Assembly (NCBI RefSeq): GCF_018991925.1
Contig: NW_024737068.1
Coordinates: 6,108,498 to 6,172,497 of the forward strand
DNA from: Homarus americanus
Taxonomy: Eukaryota > Arthropoda > Malacostraca > Decapoda > Nephropidae
Length of the DNA: 64,000 nucleotides
Direction of reading: 5' to 3'
Under the pieces are notes generated by a model that saw only the letters and a program-made list of their open reading frames with translations, had not been told where the DNA came from and ran no database searches. The translations under genes were made by a program, and so were the position numbers. This document shows positions 58,144-64,000 of the stretch, one piece after another. Each line of letters opens with the position of its first letter. The first letter of the stretch is position 1.

Positions 58144-61100
58144 GTGATGGACTTGGGCGAGGGGGAGTTGGGTCAGATAGAGTTATGTGTGGAGGTGTGG
58201 AGGAAGGGTGTGATGGGATGGGGAGGTGACGTGGAGGAGAGAGGGGGGATGAAGGGTACAAAGAGAAGGGTAAAAGTTCTACTGGAGTAGCACGAAATGT
58301 ATAAAAATAGGAGGTGAAAAAAGGGGTGATGTTGAGAAGGTATTAGAATTGTCTCAAGTTTATTTAGCTGTATTGCCTTAGTGTAAATTGTAGTATATTG
58401 GCGATTTCACGTTATTAGACTCTTGAATTTATGTATTTACCCATTAAACTACTTTATCCCAAAGACACTGGGTAATAAATGATTTTAATGACCCTCACGT
58501 CGGATTCTTTTTATCGGTGAAAATTATGGCTATTCTTTTTCCATCTATCCTTTGAGGCACGAAAGAAAACGGCAGATTTTTCTCTATTCCCCGACATTAA
58601 AATATATTGTTTTATTTTTTTGGAAACACGCCGACATTTCTTGGTGCGAAGACGTATCTGGGAATTACTTGACCTCCGCCTGAAGAGAAATGCGATTGTT
58701 TTTTTTTTCGCTTTGATGTACTGTATGTGTGATTGTCTTATTCCTATGTGTGTACCTGTCATTCTCTGTAAGAGGCATCTTAAACAAAATATAAATAAAA
58801 TAAAACAAGCTTACCGATCTTTACGAATTCGGCAGGATGGTTTAATATGTGCAGGCCGAGAAAAAACTACCTGAATTATGGAGAAAGGTCAAGAAGTCAC
58901 AGTGGCTCAGGGTCAAAGGTGACGAATCAAGGCCAGTTCCTATGTAATCAATACATATTTTATTGACCTTGGAATCGTAAAAATTCGGTGACTTTTATCG
59001 CTTCTTAAAAAACATGCAATCCCGCTACAGGTTTGATTCACCCTGAGTGTTGTTAATATAACCTTTGTCTATGAATCGATAGCCATATTAGTGACTGTTC
59101 ATTGTAACATGTTCTCTTCAGTGGCTTTAATCTCCTGGTGAATGTTTGTCTTAAATTCAATGATGGTGAGAAATGTATTTTGGAAAACCTATGACTTTAG
59201 TTAGCTGCCGGCGAGTAAATCACCCTGTATAACTGCAACACAGAACAAGCCATGCCCAGTAAGTGTTTGTCGCTTTCTATATGTATTGCAACCTGATAAT
59301 ATGGACAGTATATGCTACAGACTTACCTCACTCCTCTATGTTTTCTCTTTAGCTCGACTAGTAAAACAAAAAATAAACTTTAAGAATCTTTATTATCCAA
59401 AATTATTCAGAGCTACCGGACTGTGCGGCTGTAGATACGAAATATGATCCCCGTAAATTGAACTAGATGTTGGACTCGGGGCTTTCTGGGTTCCTTCCTC
59501 TGCAACACCCCGAACTGAGGCTCACTTCCCCACCACAGCGGCCAGCAACACACTATTTTGGCTGTGTTTCTCGATTAACATCACAGCTCGTGGTACCGCT
59601 TCTACACTAACAAGCCTTTCATTGTGTATGCATTGGGTAAAGATTTTTCTGATTCTGGAATGTTTTTAATTGAATTGTCAAAGAGTTCGTTTATTTAATC
59701 TTATCATTCATAAAACGTGAAATGAAAATATAAAGAAATTTTCCTCCCTAAATATAACCGACATTGTTGTTTTTATAAGTAATGAGAATATATTAAAAAA
59801 TTGGTGTTAATACGTTTCCAACCGATTTTAGCGAAATCTATCATGAACTGCTGTTTCTTTTAGCACAAAATTTATTGTAGCAATCTCCAAAATAAATATG
59901 AACATGGTCACGTGTGTGTGAGGGGGGGGGGAGGGTATGCGTGTGTGGGTGCCTACTCAGAAACTCTTGTCTATGTTTTAATGTTCTTAAGGTCCTTCGT
60001 GATGGTCGCTATGGCAAACTAACTCCTGATAAAGTCGCCGCTTGCGTTTTTTTTTTTTGTAAATCAAATCTGTATTTCGTCTGACACGTATTAGCGATAT
60101 GATGGATAAAACAGTCATTCTGAGATGGATGGAGAGTGACTGACTGTAGGTAGAGTGGCTGGCTATGTCGCAGTGCACAGAGCAGCATCACCTCCTTAGC
60201 TATTCTACGACCGCATTAAGGGTGAGCAACTGGCCCGTCAACAACAGCCTTCTCTCAGCCTTATGCACTCCTCATAGCTAGGACTGCCAGTTATGGCCTT
60301 GGACTCCACACATGTTATACCTACAATCAGTCAAGGTGAGGCATTGGATCAGCACTAAAGTCAGTACAGCGCTTGTGATAAATCTGCCACCCAAAGTTCT
60401 TGATAACAACAAACAAATACATATTCAAATTCTACTAAAATCCTACATTGATTGTATAACTTAATAAGCTATAACTACTATTTTTCTTAATAAGCTATAA
60501 CTACTATTTTTCATGTAATTGGCATATATTAGACGTGCTGCCTGAAGATAAGTTGTGAATATATTGTAAAAGTCAACAAAACAGCTTTTTTAAATTATGG
60601 TTATAGAGATACAGCATATTAGTTATCATAATACCTCAAACTCAAACTCATTATAACTGGCTTAACGATAATGATTCACCAGTTAACTAGAAACTGATAA
60701 ATTAATATGGTCAGCTATGATCAACTACGAAGACAAATACTGACAATAATTTAAGTAAGTGAACTAAAGTATTTCCCCAAAGTTGTTCATCCAGAGTTAT
60801 CTTCAATGACTTTTGGAAACATCATTATATTTCTTATAACTCTTTTCCAAATGAAGTATTTTATTATGCGTGGGAACTAAAGTCTTTTGAAAAACTCACT
60901 TCATGTAACCAAACACCACGATCAGGATATATGCTTCTTACTCCTACTTCTTACTGTAGGTCATACTTATCTCAGATTAAAATATTCAGACTGAAATACT
61001 AGGTGTGTCGCTAACGGCTGTTCTCAACTAATTCAATGGTTGTTTTTATTGTTTTTACCATATTCATTATTTTAACAGTACTTTGTATGCATGCTGTAAA

Positions 61101-61695
61101 AATCCGAAAGTCTAGATGTATTGTGTTGAACTGTCAGACTTCTGCCACACATGACAGCTCGCTTTCCTCTCACTTTACCATGTTCGGTTTTTCGGTACAT
61201 TTCCACAAGTGACAGAATGGCAAGTTTTAGCTACACTGTCTTCATAATGTGATCAAATATGAATGCCTGATATAATCTAGTATGTTAAGTAAAGATTAGA
61301 TTTCATTTACATAATTACAATCCTTTGTATCCTCAGTAATATAATCGTGCTGATAAGTCTCACTCCTCATACCGTCCACTTGTACCTAAAGATATATTGT
61401 ATATTTTTCAAGCTCGGCCTCTGTTCCTCTCCCAATCCATCAAAATTACTCAATTCCAGCTTAGTAGGTGAGATCGGGTTAATCCATCCATCTCATTCCA
61501 CCGTTGCCACAGTGAGTGACACCTGCCGGGCACTGTACGTCAGGTGACCACTGGCCTACAATTATATTCGCATTGGTGGCGTATCTCTTCATCCTTCCAT
61601 AATGAATTACGGTTTATACTGAAGATAAACTGTAACGTGGGTCATATCGTCCCTCAGGTTTAACTCTCAATGTGCTGAAGAACTTGTTTTAGGCA

Positions 61696-61826
<131 letters not shown>

Positions 61827-62214
61827 TCCTTTAATGATTCCTATTACTTTATCAAGGTCACATATTTGATTCAAGTGGATGATTCTTGTCTTCCTTTATG
61901 TATAGAATAAAAAAGTGTAAATTAAACCTTATACACGAATAAATTAACGTTAATATTAAGGTGTGTGCTGTATCTTGTCAGGAATAATACATTGATAGCA
62001 GCTTTCCTGTAACTACATAAGATCCTTAAGTAATTGCAAACCAATTCTCTCTGACACTGAAATGCGATTCGCAATTAAACTTCCACATTACACGAGGGTA
62101 CCGAGATTATTCTGCCACTGTTTGTAAGACTATAGGAATAGTCTTCATTCGAGGACAATACTGTAAATGTTCATATTCTGGAAAACTGAATAAATGTCTT
62201 GAACCTCTGTCATG

Positions 62215-62324
<110 letters not shown>

Positions 62325-63176
62325 TATATACTGTATACTGAAAATTGCTAAATAAATTATGGTGTCGAAAGTCTCGAGCAAAACCGTGAGACCCAGACCG
62401 AGACCTTAAGCACCTGAGATTGAAACCGACATCGAGATCTGACCCAAAAAATAAAAAATAAATAAATAACAAAATTATTCTCGAGAGCGACACCACTGTG
62501 CTGTACCCAGACCTATTCAGGGACCCACTTTCAATTGTCAATATTTTAGTAACAAATGGTCATATCTCTCAGCCAATGGGTAACTACCCACAGGTTTTTC
62601 CTTTAGATAATGGAAGGCTCAGTGTATATATCATACGTAATCTAATTATTTTCAAATAATTCCCCATTTTTCACAATCACCTTGGTTTGATAAGGCGATG
62701 AATCAAAGTATGTAATGGTTTGAAAAAAACCCACATCAGTAGACCATAATTATGGTTTCTGAGTTACTAAGGTTGATTGAGGCAATTCTCCCATGGCTAT
62801 GTCCAGTACAGCACGGGAACATGCAAAAACGTTCCCAGTCTGACGTCATGCTACCAAGCCCGGTAGGATTGGTGATGCAGTGGGTAACAAAGACCTGAAG
62901 AAAACCATCCGAGTTACCATCAGTTAACCTTCACATAATCAATGACGTCACCTAAATCTCTCCTCTAAAAGGTATATTGTCACAACCTTTTGTTCCTAAA
63001 TAGCAAATAATCGGCCACTCTCACTCCTCACACCCAAGAGTCATATACCCACAACTTGACTCTCCTCGTCTCCCACACAGCAAGAAGAGTACCAAGTCTC
63101 CAGTCTCATACGCTGCACACAACCTCTTACCAGCTCTCATAACACATGCAATAATATGTCAAATCTCTGTTCACAG

Positions 63177-63299
63177 TTCCCCCTGAGAGCGTGAGTGTCG
63201 TGATAGGCGGCATAAAAGGCGAGAAGCTGTCGGTGACCAGTGTTGCGGGTCCCTACCAGGAAGGCAACATGTTGGTGCTCACTTGCATCGCTCACGGCG
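63177..63299 (+). CDS. Sidestep-like Ig protein, exon C (start of second Ig domain)
   Basis: 123 bp: two bases completing Val, 40 codons, and one base of a split Gly. The acceptor is CTGTTCACAG and the donor GCG|GTAAGT. The translation reads PPESVSVVIGG and then SVTSVAGPYQEGNMLVLTC, ending IAHG. The V-PP-E linker after VNLTV, then GPYxEG....LxC..HGG, is the Ig1-Ig2 junction and B strand of the second domain in Sidestep proteins. The join to exon B gives VNLTVV-V-PPES. The remaining Ig domains, fibronectin region, membrane segment and tail should lie beyond the window end. Confidence 0.87.
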
Positions 63300-64000
63300 G
63301 TAAGTGACCTACCTGTGCCTGAAGCCGATAACAACTTGTTTATATCAGACTCGCTGTTGTCATATTTTCTCCTGCTGCACTTTAATATTTCCGTTAAATT
63401 CGTTAAGCTTAAGCACTAAGACCACAAACTATTTGATAAATTTTTATTTTTACTCAAAGTGACACTGGGTAATAGATTTTACTTATACGTAATAACACCA
63501 AATAAATAAATATATTTTTACTGAAAATTCTAAAAGAAGAATCGAACACAAAGTTTATTTCGTAAGACAAATGTGAAAAGCCATATGTGATCAGGATAAT
63601 TAAAGTGAGGAATTTCCAGAAGTCCTGAATATATAATACAAAACCCTTCAGAAGTGATGTAGTGACATAGCCATGATAACAAAACAGAAGAGAATTCAAC
63701 CACGTGTTGCAGTTAATCAAACATTCTTTTTGACAAGCCCCAATTTTCAACTAAGAATGGAAAAACTTCCGCTGAAACCAGTCACTGAGAGGAATGCAGG
63801 AAACGGATCGACCACATAGAAAAATACCAGAAAGATGTGGCGGAGGAAATAAGAAAAAAAAGTAAAATATCACTATGAGGAAACAGTGAATAGTAAACAG
63901 AGGGTGAGTGGGCTGTTGTTACCGTGGCCATGTACTTCTGCTGGCGACGAAGTAATGAAAGACTCTGCCACCAGGAACATGAATCAGTATGACTTAGGCC
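63300..64000 (+). other. Start of the next Sidestep-like intron
   Basis: Begins GTAAGTGACC (phase 1). No further acceptor with an in-frame Ig exon was recognised before the window ends. Confidence 0.6.

Overview
This window looks like nuclear DNA from an arthropod, most plausibly a decapod or other malacostracan crustacean. The evidence is an AT-rich background, very heavy loading with long di-, tri- and tetranucleotide repeats (at least seven (TA)n arrays of about 90-130 bp), a five-unit run of the arthropod telomere motif TTAGG, a Penelope-like and a non-LTR retroelement, and exons of a Sidestep-family immunoglobulin gene, a family expanded in arthropods. There are no bacterial-style genes. 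The species call is inference.

Layout. 1-1410 is dominated by an 18-bp minisatellite. 1411-11030 is non-coding, with pyrimidine-rich blocks, (TC)n, (AC)n, a 123-bp (TTC)41 tract, interstitial TTAGG repeats and a 75-bp foldback element. About 11040-14622 is a decayed non-LTR retrotransposon (LINE): frameshifted endonuclease, a largely open reverse transcriptase, and a TTA-rich 3' tail. 14623-42900 is gene-poor sequence with microsatellites, a G-quadruplex-like G tract, a tRNA-derived SINE (about 19870), a 180-bp MITE with TTA duplications (30604-30783), a 15-bp minisatellite, a 175-bp pogo/Tigger-like MITE with TA duplications (39497-39671), a long purine-rich block ending in CAGA repeats, and a 17-bp minisatellite. 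43057-44690 (minus) is a 5'-truncated Penelope-like element with reverse transcriptase and GIY-YIG nuclease in one uninterrupted frame; it sits exactly between two (TA)n arrays and carries a hammerhead-ribozyme-like motif downstream of the ORF. A second tRNA-derived element lies at about 46277-46350 (minus), next to a (GT)(AC)(AT) compound tract.

The only host gene I can support is on the plus strand from 50088 to beyond the window end. Three exons (50088-50217, 54296-54504, 63177-63299) have matching phases and GT/AG borders. Together they encode one complete V-type Ig domain and the start of a second, in the pattern of Sidestep, a transmembrane ligand for Beaten-path receptors in motor-axon guidance. 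The signal-peptide exon(s) and the rest of the protein are not visible here. The introns (4.1 and 8.7 kb) hold microsatellites and degraded pogo/Tigger-like transposase pieces.

The most unusual feature is at the first exon-intron border. The last about 25 exon bases plus the 5' splice site have become a 30-bp tandem repeat, giving at least six GT donor copies in a row, followed or interrupted by two decayed ones. Using any donor except the first adds an in-frame TAA immediately.
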